Positions 1 to 8,768 are shown, numbered from the stretch's first letter. The stretch is DNA of 64,000 nucleotides from an uncultured Flavobacterium sp. (GCA_934636265.1 CAKUAD010000003.1:26308-90307), one strand, 5' to 3'. Notes: generated by a model from the letters alone, not told the origin. Numbers and translations: made by a program.

Positions 1-131
1 CACTCCAAGAGCAAGCGCGGTGTAAACGATATATCGGATTTTCATTGAGCGAAGTCTTACCGCAAAACTACTTTTTACGATTCACAACCACCGACCTGTT
101 AAAAATTATTTAACACTTGTAGCTACAAATT

Positions 132-2231
132 TCAGGAGATGTAATTCCAAATAGTCTTTTCTCGGGTAAGCTCATCATATACGCGGCGTACACAGGCGTG
201 TTCGGGCTGTGAAAGGGAAGGGTCTTCCCGCAGGATTCTTGCCGCCAGGTTCCGGGCCGCGATCAGGATTTCCCTGTCGGTGACCAGGTCGGCAATCCTA
301 AGATTGAGCACGCCGCTTTGTTGGGTTCCGGTAATGTCACCCGGTCCGCGCAGGCGCAAATCCGTCTCGGCAATCTCAAACCCGTCATTGGTGCGCACCA
401 TGGTCTCAATCCTGGTTTTTGAATCGTTGCTCATCTTAAATCCGGTCATCAGGATGCAATAGCTCTGATCGGCGCCCCTGCCCACGCGACCCCGCAATTG
501 GTGAAGCTGTGACAGCCCGAACCGCTCGGCACTTTCAATGACCATGACGCTTGCATTGGGCACGTTGACGCCCACTTCAATTACGGTGGTTGCTACCATG
601 ATGTTGGTTTTCCCCTGGGCAAACCGCTGCATTTCACTGTCCTTGTCGGCGGCCTTCATTTTTCCGTGAACTATCGAGACTGAATATTGCGGCAGCGGAA
701 AATCGCGCGCAATGCTTTCATAACCGTCCATCAGGTCTTTGTAGTCCATGGTTTCGCTTTCCTGGATGAGCGGGTAGACGATATACGCCTGTCGTCCCTT
801 GGCGATTTCGTCCTTCAGGAATTTCCAGACGGCCAATCGGTGCGAATCAAAACGGTGAACGGTCTTGATGGGTTTGCGGCCGGGCGGCATCTCATCGATT
901 ACGGAGATGTCCAGATCGCCATAAAGGCTCATGGCCAGCGTTCGCGGGATGGGCGTTGCCGTCATAACCAGTACATGCGGCGGGATGGCGTTCTTTTTCC
1001 AGAGTTTTGAGCGTTGTTCCACGCCAAAGCGGTGTTGCTCGTCAATAATTGCCAGCCCTAGGTTTTTAAACTGTACTTTGTCTTCCAAGAGTGCATGCGT
1101 TCCTATCAGAATCTGAAGGCGCCCCTCGCGCAGGTCGTCAAACAGGGGCTTCCGGCTCGCGGCCTTTGTTGAACCTGTCAAAAGGCGGATGTCAAGGCCA
1201 AGCCCGCTGGCCAGTTCACTGATTCCGTTGTAGTGTTGCGTCGCGAGGATTTCGGTTGGGGCCATCAGGCAGGCCTGAAACCCGTTGTCGAGAGCTATCA
1301 GCATCGCCATCAGCGCAACTATCGTCTTGCCCGATCCCACATCTCCCTGTAAAAGACGGTTCATTTGGGCGGGCTGGGCAAAATCGGACCGGATTTCCTT
1401 TAAGACGCGTTTTTGTGCACCGGTCAGGCCAAAGGGCAGGTGATGTTTGTAAAATGTATTGAAGTAATCGCCCACATGGTCAAAGACATGGCCTTTGATC
1501 TTGGCTTTGCGTATCAGGTTTTTGGAGATGAGCTGAAGCTGGATGTAGAACAATTCCTCAAACTTGAGCCGGAACCGCGCTTTTTCCAGCAAGTCGGCGT
1601 TTTGCGGAAAGTGCAGGTTGATCATAGCCTCGCGTTTTGACAGCAGCTTGAGTTCGGATAGGATCCAGGGCGGAAGCGTCTCGGGAAACCGGGCCTGGGT
1701 TTCAGCAAACAACTGTTGCATGAGCCGGTTCATGGAGCGGTTGCTGATGCCTTTGGCGGTGAGTTTCTCAGTAGACGGATAAACCGGCTGCATGGCGGTG
1801 CGAAGGCTCTGCTGATGCTCGGCGACGGTTTCCATTTCCGGATGTGGCATGCTAAAGCCACCGCCAAAAGGATTGGCGCGCCCAAAAATCACAAGCGGGA
1901 CATTGATCTTTATGGTTTCGCGGATCCAGCGGATGCCTTGAAACCAAACGAGTTCCATTTGTCCGGTGTCGTCGGCAAAGGTGGCCACCAGGCGCAAGGC
2001 GCGGTTTTGCCCCACGGTTTTTACGTGGATGATTTTTCCCACCACCTGAACCTCGGCGCCTGTGTTGCGCAGTTCGGCTATTTTGTAGTAGCGCGTCCTG
2101 TCGATATAGCGGTTGGGAAACAGACTCAGCAAATCGGCATAATTGGAAATGCCCAATTCCTTGCGCAAAAGCTCGGCGCGCTGCGGGCCTACGCCTTTAA
2201 GGAACTCTATGGGTGTTTCAAGTGATGACAA
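132..2231 (-). CDS. recG: ATP-dependent DNA helicase RecG
   Basis: This 699-residue protein has the full length and order of RecG, the superfamily 2 helicase that reverses stalled replication forks and processes Holliday junctions. The N-terminal part holds the wedge/OB-fold region (about residues 60-150). Walker A GDVGSGKT is at 296-303 and the RecG-type DEQH box at 397-400. The helicase C motifs follow, including the GRVGRG arginine-finger region, and the RecG C-terminal domain ends the protein. The gene stands alone and is divergent from the M1 peptidase. No broken region is seen. Family assignment is secure. Confidence 0.97.
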   Translation of the reverse strand: MSSLETPIEFLKGVGPQRAELLRKELGISNYADLLSLFPNRYIDRTRYYKIAELRNTGAEVQVVGKIIHVKTVGQNRALRLVATFADDTGQMELVWFQGIRWIRETIKINVPLVIFGRANPFGGGFSMPHPEMETVAEHQQSLRTAMQPVYPSTEKLTAKGISNRSMNRLMQQLFAETQARFPETLPPWILSELKLLSKREAMINLHFPQNADLLEKARFRLKFEELFYIQLQLISKNLIRKAKIKGHVFDHVGDYFNTFYKHHLPFGLTGAQKRVLKEIRSDFAQPAQMNRLLQGDVGSGKTIVALMAMLIALDNGFQACLMAPTEILATQHYNGISELASGLGLDIRLLTGSTKAASRKPLFDDLREGRLQILIGTHALLEDKVQFKNLGLAIIDEQHRFGVEQRSKLWKKNAIPPHVLVMTATPIPRTLAMSLYGDLDISVIDEMPPGRKPIKTVHRFDSHRLAVWKFLKDEIAKGRQAYIVYPLIQESETMDYKDLMDGYESIARDFPLPQYSVSIVHGKMKAADKDSEMQRFAQGKTNIMVATTVIEVGVNVPNASVMVIESAERFGLSQLHQLRGRVGRGADQSYCILMTGFKMSNDSKTRIETMVRTNDGFEIAETDLRLRGPGDITGTQQSGVLNLRIADLVTDREILIAARNLAARILREDPSLSQPEHACVRRVYDELTREKTIWNYIS

Positions 2232-2318
2232 GCGAGCAATTTTAGGATTTAATAACTGAACCGGATTTTAGCGGACGGGTCACAAAGTTGCACAATTTTA
2301 CATTTAAGGACAAAGCCC

Positions 2319-2395
2319 TAGCCCCGATAGCAGCGACAGCCTTTGCCAGCTTTCTTATGCGGCAAAGCTATAGCGGATAGCGGGAAACAGCTCCT
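2319..2395 (+). ncRNA. Flavo-1-type structured RNA (candidate)
   Basis: The stretch begins AGCCCCGATAGCAGCGAC and ends TAGCGGATAGCGGGAAACAG followed by CTCCT, which matches my recollection of the conserved halves of the Flavo-1 RNA motif of flavobacteria. Between them is a hairpin, CTTTGCC at 2341-2347 pairing with GGCAAAG at 2361-2367. The element lies between divergent recG and the M1 aminopeptidase, read on the same strand as the peptidase and ending about 125 bases before its start. The function of this RNA class is unknown to me. A covariance-model search would settle the call. Confidence 0.72.
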
Positions 2396-2450
2396 GATAT
2401 GACGCCTTAAATATAACCAGCTGATTGCATATTTCAAGGTAGATTTTCTG

Positions 2451-2458
2451 TAAATTTG
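2451..2458 (+). promoter_or_regulatory. TAnnTTTG -7 element before the M1 aminopeptidase
   Basis: TAAATTTG matches the Bacteroidota -7 consensus TAnnTTTG. It directly follows a copy of the AGATTTTCTGTA motif. A TTG lies 23 bases upstream, slightly too far for an ideal -33 element. It is 62 bases before the peptidase start. Confidence 0.4.
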
Positions 2459-2519
2459 ACGCAGACCGGCGCAATATTTACGCGGTGAACAGCGGTTCTT
2501 TAAATCATTTCTTATTTAC

Positions 2520-4580
2520 GTGACTAGATTTCTCCCGATTTTAGCTTGGTTTATCTGCGCCCCGACTTTTGCGCAGGTTGACTTTAAAACGTTGGACGCA
2601 AGCCTGTCGGTTGATTTTGATAAGCGATATGTATCAGGCATTTGCGAATTTGAATTTGAAGTAAAAGGTAAAGTTGATTCGATTAGGATTGACGCGATCG
2701 CGATGTCCTTTACCAACGTAAGAATCAACAATAGGACGGTGCCTTTTGTCGCATCGCCCAAGCAATTAAAACTTTACAAGGGATTTAAAAAAGGAACCAA
2801 CCGACTCTCGTTCGAGTATTCGGCAACGCCCAAACAGACGATGTATTTTGTAGGAAGCGGCAACGATCTGCAAATCTGGACCCAGGGGCAGGGCAAGTAC
2901 ACCAGCCATTGGCTGCCCAGCTTTGACGATGCCAATGAAAAACTGGTTTTTAACCTTTCGGCGTCTTTTGACGATGGGTTTACCGTTTTGTCAAACGGCG
3001 AGCTCGTGTCAAAAAAGAGCACAAACGGCACGACACTTTGGCGGTATGCCATGCGCCAACCCATGTCATCATACCTGGTAATGCTGGCCATAGGGAAGTT
3101 TGACCGCCGGGAATTGAAAGCGGCCAGCGGGGTTCCTCAAGAACTCTATTTCCAACCTCAGGACGCCGACAAGTTTGAGCCTACCTATCGATACTCGGTG
3201 GAGATGTTTGATTTTCTGGAGCGTGAAATAGGGGTACTGTACCCGTGGAACGTATACCGGCAAGTTCCGGTGCGGGATTTTTTGTACGGCGGCATGGAGA
3301 ATACCACGGCCACGATTTTCACGCAGGATTATGTGGTGGATGAGATTGGCTTTAACGACCGTAATTACGTCAATGTAAACGCGCATGAACTGGCGCATCA
3401 GTGGTTTGGCGATATGGTGACGGCCAAGGCGGGAGAGCATCATTGGCTTCAGGAGGGATTTGCTACCTACTATGCGCTTTTGGCAGAGCGCGAGGTTTTT
3501 GGCGACGATTATTTTTATTGGAAGCTCTATGAAAATGCCGAGGAAATCCAGCGCGCCTCAAAAACCGACACCCTCCCGATTATGAATGCTCGCGCCAGTT
3601 CGCTGACGTTTTACAAAAAGGGCGCGTGGGCGCTTCATGCTTTGAGGAGCGCGGTGGGCGAGGAGCACTTTAGGAAATCAGTTAAAAACTATCTGGAAAA
3701 GTATGCGTTCAGGAACGTCGATACGGATGAGTTTCTGGCTGAAGTGGTAAATGTTTCGGGATATGACGTTGCGGAATACCGCAAAAGATGGCTGGAAAGC
3801 GGCAAATTCCAGATAGGAGAAGTTATCGATTTGTTGCGTGAAAATGCCTTTATGCGGCAGTATTTTGACCTGGCCGATCGCGCCGGTGAACCTTTTGCAT
3901 CAAAGAAACAGTTTATGATGCAAATATTGGCCTCGGATGCCTATGTGGCGTTAAAGGAAGAAGCCGTGATCCAAAGTGCGGGTGTGCCTTTTGAGGAGAA
4001 AAAGGATTTGATTGCAAAGGCGATGGCAACCGGTTTGGTTCCCGTCAGACAGGCGGTGGCGGCCACCATTGGTGATTTTCCGGATACTTTTTACGGTGAA
4101 TATTCCGGTTTTTTAGCTGATTCATCGTACGTAACGCGCGAAATCGCCATGCGGACACTCATCAACAAATTTCCTGAAAAGCGCGCTGAAATTCTGGATC
4201 GCACAAAATCGTTCGTTGGCCTGAATGACCGCAACCTGCGCATTTTGTGGTTGACGTATGCGCTGATGGCTACTGATTACGCCAAAACAGAAAAACTTGC
4301 TCTTTACGACGAATTACTCAATTACACCACCGCGAAGTGGGAGGCATCGGTACGGCAAAATGCCCTGCAAAACCTGATGCGTACAAGCCCGACGGACACT
4401 CAGGTGCTGGCCGCGGTTGCCAACGCATTGGTGCATCACAAATGGCAGCTCACCAAATTTGCGCGCGATACCATCAGGGCGTCGCTTATAAAACAGTCGG
4501 TACGCGAATTTTACCGGGAACTGCTGCCCCAACTGGAACCGGCTGTAAGGGCGCAACTCGATAGGTTGCTAAAGGAATAA
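2520..4580 (+). CDS. M1 family metallopeptidase (aminopeptidase N-like), secreted
   Basis: The 686-residue protein removes N-terminal residues from peptides by a zinc-dependent gluzincin mechanism. A signal peptide covers residues 1-18 (cleavage after TFA), so it probably acts in the periplasm or at the outer membrane. The substrate N-terminus-binding GGMEN motif is at 257-261, the zinc motif HELAH at 289-293 and the third zinc ligand Glu312 in QEGFATYY. The C-terminal half looks like the helical HEAT-like region of the family. The start codon is GTG, supported by the signal peptide that follows directly. The stop codon abuts the stop of the convergent gene with no base between. Confidence 0.93.
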   Translation: MTRFLPILAWFICAPTFAQVDFKTLDASLSVDFDKRYVSGICEFEFEVKGKVDSIRIDAIAMSFTNVRINNRTVPFVASPKQLKLYKGFKKGTNRLSFEYSATPKQTMYFVGSGNDLQIWTQGQGKYTSHWLPSFDDANEKLVFNLSASFDDGFTVLSNGELVSKKSTNGTTLWRYAMRQPMSSYLVMLAIGKFDRRELKAASGVPQELYFQPQDADKFEPTYRYSVEMFDFLEREIGVLYPWNVYRQVPVRDFLYGGMENTTATIFTQDYVVDEIGFNDRNYVNVNAHELAHQWFGDMVTAKAGEHHWLQEGFATYYALLAEREVFGDDYFYWKLYENAEEIQRASKTDTLPIMNARASSLTFYKKGAWALHALRSAVGEEHFRKSVKNYLEKYAFRNVDTDEFLAEVVNVSGYDVAEYRKRWLESGKFQIGEVIDLLRENAFMRQYFDLADRAGEPFASKKQFMMQILASDAYVALKEEAVIQSAGVPFEEKKDLIAKAMATGLVPVRQAVAATIGDFPDTFYGEYSGFLADSSYVTREIAMRTLINKFPEKRAEILDRTKSFVGLNDRNLRILWLTYALMATDYAKTEKLALYDELLNYTTAKWEASVRQNALQNLMRTSPTDTQVLAAVANALVHHKWQLTKFARDTIRASLIKQSVREFYRELLPQLEPAVRAQLDRLLKE

Positions 4581-5102
4581 TCACAAAAATTCCTTGACTT
4601 CTTTTTTGATGAAGGTCAAAGCCGTTATGCTGGGCGCTGGATTGTCAAATGTTTCCTGGAGAATGGTTTGGCGCAGGCTGTTGGCGTCGGTTACTTTTTC
4701 CAAAAGCGCCGTTTTGCGTATCAGCTGGATGGTTGAATTCTTTGCGGTGGTAATCACGCCCCAACATTCGTCGCTCATGTAGATTTGCTGCGAAAGGTTG
4801 TGCTCGTATTCCTGTTCGATTTGGGCGGCTACGTAGTTTGCATAATCAGCCTTATCGTCAGATATGGGCGTGATGCGGATCAGCAACTTGGAAGGATCGA
4901 TCCGCTCCATAAAAAGCGCCATGCGTTCATACGCCTGAAGCCTGATAGGCAATGCGGCCTTTTGGTTTTGGCGCATCAGTTCAAACCTGCGCTTGCTCTC
5001 GTCGTTTTGCGTGTGTTGCTTAAAAGCATTGTAGGCCACGGCGCCGGTGATGGCAGCAGGCAGGCAGTACATTAAAAGTTCGAGAATTTTGTCGGCGTTC
5101 AT
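4581..5102 (-). CDS. conserved hypothetical protein with one membrane segment
   Basis: The protein has 173 residues when started at the ATG at 5102 (MNADKILELL). In-frame upstream codons run through the palindromic repeat and a poly-G tract and are not credible coding. Residues about 5-25 (ILELLMYCLPAAITGAVAYNAF) form one hydrophobic segment. The rest is hydrophilic and mostly helical, with an Asp/Glu/Lys-rich cytosolic look. I do not recognise a family and do not assign a function. A good -7 element lies just upstream at 5113-5120, which supports the chosen start. Confidence 0.8.
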   Translation of the reverse strand: MNADKILELLMYCLPAAITGAVAYNAFKQHTQNDESKRRFELMRQNQKAALPIRLQAYERMALFMERIDPSKLLIRITPISDDKADYANYVAAQIEQEYEHNLSQQIYMSDECWGVITTAKNSTIQLIRKTALLEKVTDANSLRQTILQETFDNPAPSITALTFIKKEVKEFL

Positions 5103-5112
5103 GTTTTTTTTG

Positions 5113-5120
5113 CAAATGTA
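5113..5120 (-). promoter_or_regulatory. -7 element of the 4581-5102 gene
   Basis: CAAATGTA on the plus strand reads TACATTTG on the minus strand, a match to TAnnTTTG. It sits only about 10 bases before the ATG at 5102, so the transcript would have a very short leader. Confidence 0.5.
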
Positions 5121-5180
5121 AAAAATATTTTCGGCGTGTTTTTTCAGGATGATGGTGTGATTTTTTTGACAGCGAAATGT

Positions 5181-5208
5181 TTTAACATTTAAGGCAGATT
5201 TTCTGTAT
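5181..5208 (+). repeat. dispersed motif ending in CAGATTTTCTGTAT
   Basis: The segment starts TTTAACA and ends GGCAGATTTTCTGTAT. It closely resembles the reverse complement of the right terminal repeat of the 140-bp elements at 34834 and 35126. The core CAGA-TTT-TCTG is itself an inverted repeat. A second copy of the 14-base end is at 48960-48973 and a shorter one at 2440-2453. Confidence 0.6.
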
Positions 5209-5250
5209 ATGAGGTTGGGGGGTAAAGATTTAGTTTTGAGGGGGGGGGAT

Positions 5251-5283
5251 AAACCCCAAAGGTTTTTAAAACCTTTGGGGTTT
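5251..5283. repeat. 33-bp perfect palindromic repeat, copy 1
   Basis: Two 16-base arms (AAACCCCAAAGGTTTT and its exact complement) flank a single T. An identical 33-base copy is at 49003-49035. Both follow a CAGATTTTCTGTAT motif within about 30-45 bases. Palindromes of this type are scattered in many Bacteroidota genomes. Because there is no clear T-run after the stem I do not call it a plain terminator. Confidence 0.85.
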
Positions 5284-5446
5284 AAGCCAGAAGTCGCCCT
5301 GACACCACCATTCAAAGCGCCGTCGCATTTTAAAAACATCAACCACAATTAGGCAAGTGAACACTCTATTTTCCGCACTTGTTGCGCCGCTTCCAAATTT
5401 GACGATCTCAGGCCATCCGGATGACCGAATTCTCAAATTTTCAAAT

Positions 5447-5454
5447 TACTTTTG
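5447..5454 (+). promoter_or_regulatory. -7 element of the UvrD/PcrA helicase gene
   Basis: TACTTTTG matches TAnnTTTG and lies only five bases before the ATG at 5460. No good -33 TTG is seen. If this is the active promoter the transcript is essentially leaderless. Confidence 0.5.
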
Positions 5455-5459
5455 TGCTC

Positions 5460-7787
5460 ATGTCGATAGAAAAACATATCGCCCAACTTAACGAAGCCCA
5501 GCGCGCGCCCACACTGCAAAAAGACGGCCCCATGATTATTATCGCGGGGGCAGGATCTGGCAAGACGCGCGTGCTAACCATTCGGATTGCGTACCTGATG
5601 AGCCAGGGCGTAGATGCGTTTAACATTTTGGCGCTGACATTTACCAACAAGGCGGCGCGCGAAATGAAAAACCGGATCTCGCAGATTGTCGGGGCCAGCG
5701 AAGCCAAAAACCTTTGGATGGGTACCTTTCACTCGGTGTTTGCCAGGATTTTGCGGGCCGAAGCCGACAAATTGGGCTATCCGTCAAATTTTACGATTTA
5801 CGATACACAGGATTCGGTGCGACTGATAACGGCCATTATCAAGGAGATGAACCTCGACAAGGACGTCTACAAGCCTAAGCAGATTTATAGCAGGATCTCA
5901 TCTTACAAAAACAATCTCATCACCGTCAAGGCATATTTCAACAATCCTGAGTTGATAGAGGCCGATGCCATGAGTAAAAAGCCGCGGCTGGGCGAGGTCT
6001 ACAAAAATTATGTCGACCGATGTTTCAAGGCCGGTGCCATGGATTTTGACGACTTGTTGCTCAAGACCAACGAATTGCTCAACCGTTTTCCGGATGTACT
6101 TCAAAAGTATCAGAACCGTTTTAGATACATATTGGTTGACGAGTATCAGGACACTAATCATTCGCAGTATCTGATAGTCCGCGCATTGTCTGACAGGTTT
6201 CAGAACATCTGCGTGGTGGGTGACGATGCACAAAGCATCTATGCGTTTCGCGGGGCCAACATCAACAACATCCTCAATTTTCAAAAGGATTACGACAACG
6301 TCCAAACCTATCGGCTGGAACAAAATTACCGCAGCACCAACAACATTGTGCGCGCGGCCAATTCCATCATCGACAAAAACAAAGTCAAGCTGGACAAAGT
6401 GGTGTGGACCGACAACGCCGACGGACCGCCCATTAAGGTTCACCGCAGCCTGACTGACGCCGAGGAGGGCCGTTTTGTGGCCAGCGTGATTTGGGAAGAA
6501 AAAATGCGCAACCAGCAAAAAAACGGTGATTTCGCCATTTTGTACCGAACCAATGCGCAGTCGCGGGCGATGGAAGACGCTTTGCGTAAGCGCGACATCC
6601 CGTACCGCATTTACGGTGGGTTGTCATTTTACCAACGCAAGGAAATCAAGGACGTGCTGGCATATTTGCGACTCGTCATCAATCCTAAAGATGAGGAAGC
6701 GCTGATCCGCGTCATCAATTATCCTGCGCGCGGCATTGGCGATTCGACCCTTGACAAACTGACGGTTACGGCCAACCAGTACAAGCGTTCGATCTTTGAC
6801 GTGATGGAGAATCTGGACAAGGTGGACCTGAAGCTAAACGCCGGAATCCGTCAGCGCCTTGCTGATTTTGTCACCATGATCCGGAGTTTCCAAGTTATCG
6901 ATCAGACGCAGGATGCATTTTACCTGGCCGAACACGTCGCCAAAAAAACCGGACTTTTACAGGAACTTAAAAAGGATGCTACGCCGGAAGGGGTTGCCCG
7001 ACTGGAAAACATCGAGGAATTGCTAAACGGTATCCGCGATTTTACCGAGGGACAAAAGGAGGTTGAAGGTGCACGTGGTTCACTGGCGGAGTTTCTGGAA
7101 GACGTGGCGCTGGCAACTGACCTTGACAAAGACACCGGCGACGACGACCGCGTGGCCATGATGACGATTCACTTGGCCAAAGGGCTTGAGTTTCCGACGG
7201 TTTTTGTGGTTGGGATGGAGGAAGATTTGTTTCCGAGTGCGCTCAGTTTGAACACCCGAAGCGAACTCGAAGAAGAGCGTCGTTTGTTTTATGTGGCGCT
7301 GACCCGGGCCGAACATCAGGCGTATCTGACCTATGCCCAGTCGCGGTACAGATGGGGAAAACTCACTGATGCCGAGCCGTCCCGATTTATTGAGGAAATC
7401 GACAATCAATACTTGGATTACATCACACCTAAGGAAACCGGATATCGCTTTAAGCCAATGATTGATGCGGATATTTTTGGCGACGTCGACAAGTCAAAGT
7501 TTCGTCAGACGAAGCCTTCAAATGGTACGCCGCCCCGCAAATACATCGACGATCCGCAGCCGACGATCAGAAAGTTGCGCGCGGTTGAGTCAGTATCTCC
7601 GGTCAAAAAAATGACGACCGACGAGCGACTGGTACCGGGGGCCGTGGTGATGCACGACCGCTTTGGCAAGGGAAAAATCCTCGCCATTGACGGTGTAGGA
7701 CAGGACAAAAAAGCTGAAATTGATTTTGAAATTGGCGGGATCAAAAAGCTTTTACTGCGGTTTGCCCGTCTGGACGTGATTGGGTAA
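5460..7787 (+). CDS. uvrD: UvrD/PcrA-type ATP-dependent DNA helicase
   Basis: This superfamily 1A 3'-5' helicase has 775 residues and acts in nucleotide excision and mismatch repair and in clearing RNA polymerase. Walker A AGAGSGKT is at 29-36, the DEYQD Walker B box at 227-231, and the motif VALTRAEHQAYLTYAQ lies in the last third. The C-terminal 60 residues (from VPGAVVMHDRFGKGKI) form the Tudor-like domain that in PcrA/UvrD binds RNA polymerase. I chose the ATG at 5460 (MSIEKHIAQL), which fits the family N-terminus; an in-frame ATG at 5421 lies upstream of the -7 element. Confidence 0.96.
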   Translation: MSIEKHIAQLNEAQRAPTLQKDGPMIIIAGAGSGKTRVLTIRIAYLMSQGVDAFNILALTFTNKAAREMKNRISQIVGASEAKNLWMGTFHSVFARILRAEADKLGYPSNFTIYDTQDSVRLITAIIKEMNLDKDVYKPKQIYSRISSYKNNLITVKAYFNNPELIEADAMSKKPRLGEVYKNYVDRCFKAGAMDFDDLLLKTNELLNRFPDVLQKYQNRFRYILVDEYQDTNHSQYLIVRALSDRFQNICVVGDDAQSIYAFRGANINNILNFQKDYDNVQTYRLEQNYRSTNNIVRAANSIIDKNKVKLDKVVWTDNADGPPIKVHRSLTDAEEGRFVASVIWEEKMRNQQKNGDFAILYRTNAQSRAMEDALRKRDIPYRIYGGLSFYQRKEIKDVLAYLRLVINPKDEEALIRVINYPARGIGDSTLDKLTVTANQYKRSIFDVMENLDKVDLKLNAGIRQRLADFVTMIRSFQVIDQTQDAFYLAEHVAKKTGLLQELKKDATPEGVARLENIEELLNGIRDFTEGQKEVEGARGSLAEFLEDVALATDLDKDTGDDDRVAMMTIHLAKGLEFPTVFVVGMEEDLFPSALSLNTRSELEEERRLFYVALTRAEHQAYLTYAQSRYRWGKLTDAEPSRFIEEIDNQYLDYITPKETGYRFKPMIDADIFGDVDKSKFRQTKPSNGTPPRKYIDDPQPTIRKLRAVESVSPVKKMTTDERLVPGAVVMHDRFGKGKILAIDGVGQDKKAEIDFEIGGIKKLLLRFARLDVIG

Positions 7788-7858
7788 TTGTAAAATTCTC
7801 TTGACAATTTGTAACATTGATGGGTGCGCGGGATGTAACTTGCCGCAAAAACCATATC

Positions 7859-8071
7859 ATGAACAAAGTTATCGCAATCGTACTAATCGTTATCGCCCTG
7901 GGTGTGGGCTACATCGGAATCAATAAAGTAGCTGCCAGCACCAAAAGTGTAAAATTCCTCGGAATGGAGATTTCCGGCACCAATGAATCGGCACAGACTG
8001 AAGGGATCATTTATCTGGGCTTTGCAGCCGCCCTTTTGTTTGGCGGCGTTTTGGTCCTTCGCAAAAAATGA
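7859..8071 (+). CDS. small membrane protein with two hydrophobic segments
   Basis: The 70-residue protein starts MNKVIAIVLIVIALGVGYIG, a first membrane helix. A polar loop of about 25 residues follows, then a second helix (IYLGFAAALLFGGVLVL) and an RKK end. Size and layout recall the DUF3185 family of small membrane proteins, but the match is only by shape. In-frame TTG and ATG codons lie upstream at 7817 and 7820; the ATG at 7859 puts the membrane helix at the N-terminus and is preferred. Confidence 0.7.
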   Translation: MNKVIAIVLIVIALGVGYIGINKVAASTKSVKFLGMEISGTNESAQTEGIIYLGFAAALLFGGVLVLRKK

Positions 8072-8083
8072 TTCGTATATTTG
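8050..8083 (+). promoter_or_regulatory. promoter of tsaC
   Basis: TTTG (8050-8053) and TATATTTG (8076-8083) are separated by 22 bases, close to the Bacteroidota -33/-7 pattern. The -7 box lies 15 bases before the tsaC ATG. Confidence 0.6.
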
Positions 8084-8098
8084 GGATAAATTTACCAG

Positions 8099-8719
8099 AT
8101 GGCGCAATTTATCCGTATTTACAACGACAAACCAAACGAAGCAGCCCTTGAAAAAGTGGTAAAGACACTTCGGGATGGCGGTCTTATTATCTATCCCACC
8201 GACACCGTTTACGGACTTGGCTGCGACATTACCAACAGCAAGGCCTTGGAGAAAATCGCCAGGATTAAGGGCGTGAAACTCGACAAGGCCAATTTTTCTT
8301 TTATCTGCCATGACTTGAGCAACCTCTCTGATTATGTCAAGCAGATCGATACCGCGACTTTCAAGATTCTCAAGCGGGCGCTTCCGGGGGCCTATACATT
8401 TATCTTGCCCGGCAATAACAACCTTCCCAAAGATTTCAAAAACAAGAAAACCGTGGGTATCCGGGTGCCTGACAACAATATCGCACGCGGTTTGGTAGAG
8501 CGGTTGGGCAATCCGATTGTCTCGACGTCAATCCGCGATGATGACGAAGTGGTGGAGTATTCAACCGATCCCGAGCTTATATTTGAAAAGTGGCAAAACC
8601 TCGTCGATGTGGTTATTGATGGTGGTTATGGCGACAATGTAGCGTCGACTATTATTGATCTGAGCGGGTCCGAACCTGTTGTGGTAAGGGAAGGCAAAGG
8701 CAATCCGGACATCATATGA
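8099..8719 (+). CDS. tsaC: L-threonylcarbamoyladenylate synthase (Sua5/YrdC family)
   Basis: The enzyme makes threonylcarbamoyl-AMP from threonine, bicarbonate and ATP, the first step of t6A modification of ANN-decoding tRNAs. The 206 residues span one YrdC domain with the conserved GLIIYPTDTVYGLGCD region near residue 30 and a KKTVGIRVPDNNIAR stretch in the middle. There is no Sua5 C-terminal domain, so it is the short TsaC form. TsaE of the same pathway is at 37296 in this window. The gene has its own promoter and ends in a bidirectional terminator. Confidence 0.93.
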   Translation: MAQFIRIYNDKPNEAALEKVVKTLRDGGLIIYPTDTVYGLGCDITNSKALEKIARIKGVKLDKANFSFICHDLSNLSDYVKQIDTATFKILKRALPGAYTFILPGNNNLPKDFKNKKTVGIRVPDNNIARGLVERLGNPIVSTSIRDDDEVVEYSTDPELIFEKWQNLVDVVIDGGYGDNVASTIIDLSGSEPVVVREGKGNPDII

Positions 8720-8724
8720 TTGCA

Positions 8725-8765
8725 TAAAAAAAGCGGCCGTTAAGCCGCTCATTCCTTTTATTTTT
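8725..8765. terminator. bidirectional terminator between tsaC and the OmpA-like gene
   Basis: AGCGGC (8732-8737) and GCCGCT (8744-8749) pair around a CGTTAA loop. Seven A precede the stem and a T-rich stretch follows, so it can serve both convergent genes. Confidence 0.8.
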
Positions 8766-8768
8766 GTC

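Larger units (their letters stand above)
5103..5459. other. 357-base intergenic region with repeats
   Basis: This region lies between divergent genes. It holds two -7 elements (5113-5120 minus, 5447-5454 plus), a repeat motif at 5181-5208, a run of about ten G at 5240-5249 and a 33-bp palindrome at 5251-5283. No credible coding sequence is seen. Confidence 0.7.

Noticed and set aside
5240..5249. Run of about ten G that might hide a frameshift or phase-variable tract
   Set aside because: It lies in an intergenic region upstream of both neighbouring start codons. No coding frame depends on its length, though it might vary between cells or be a base-calling error.
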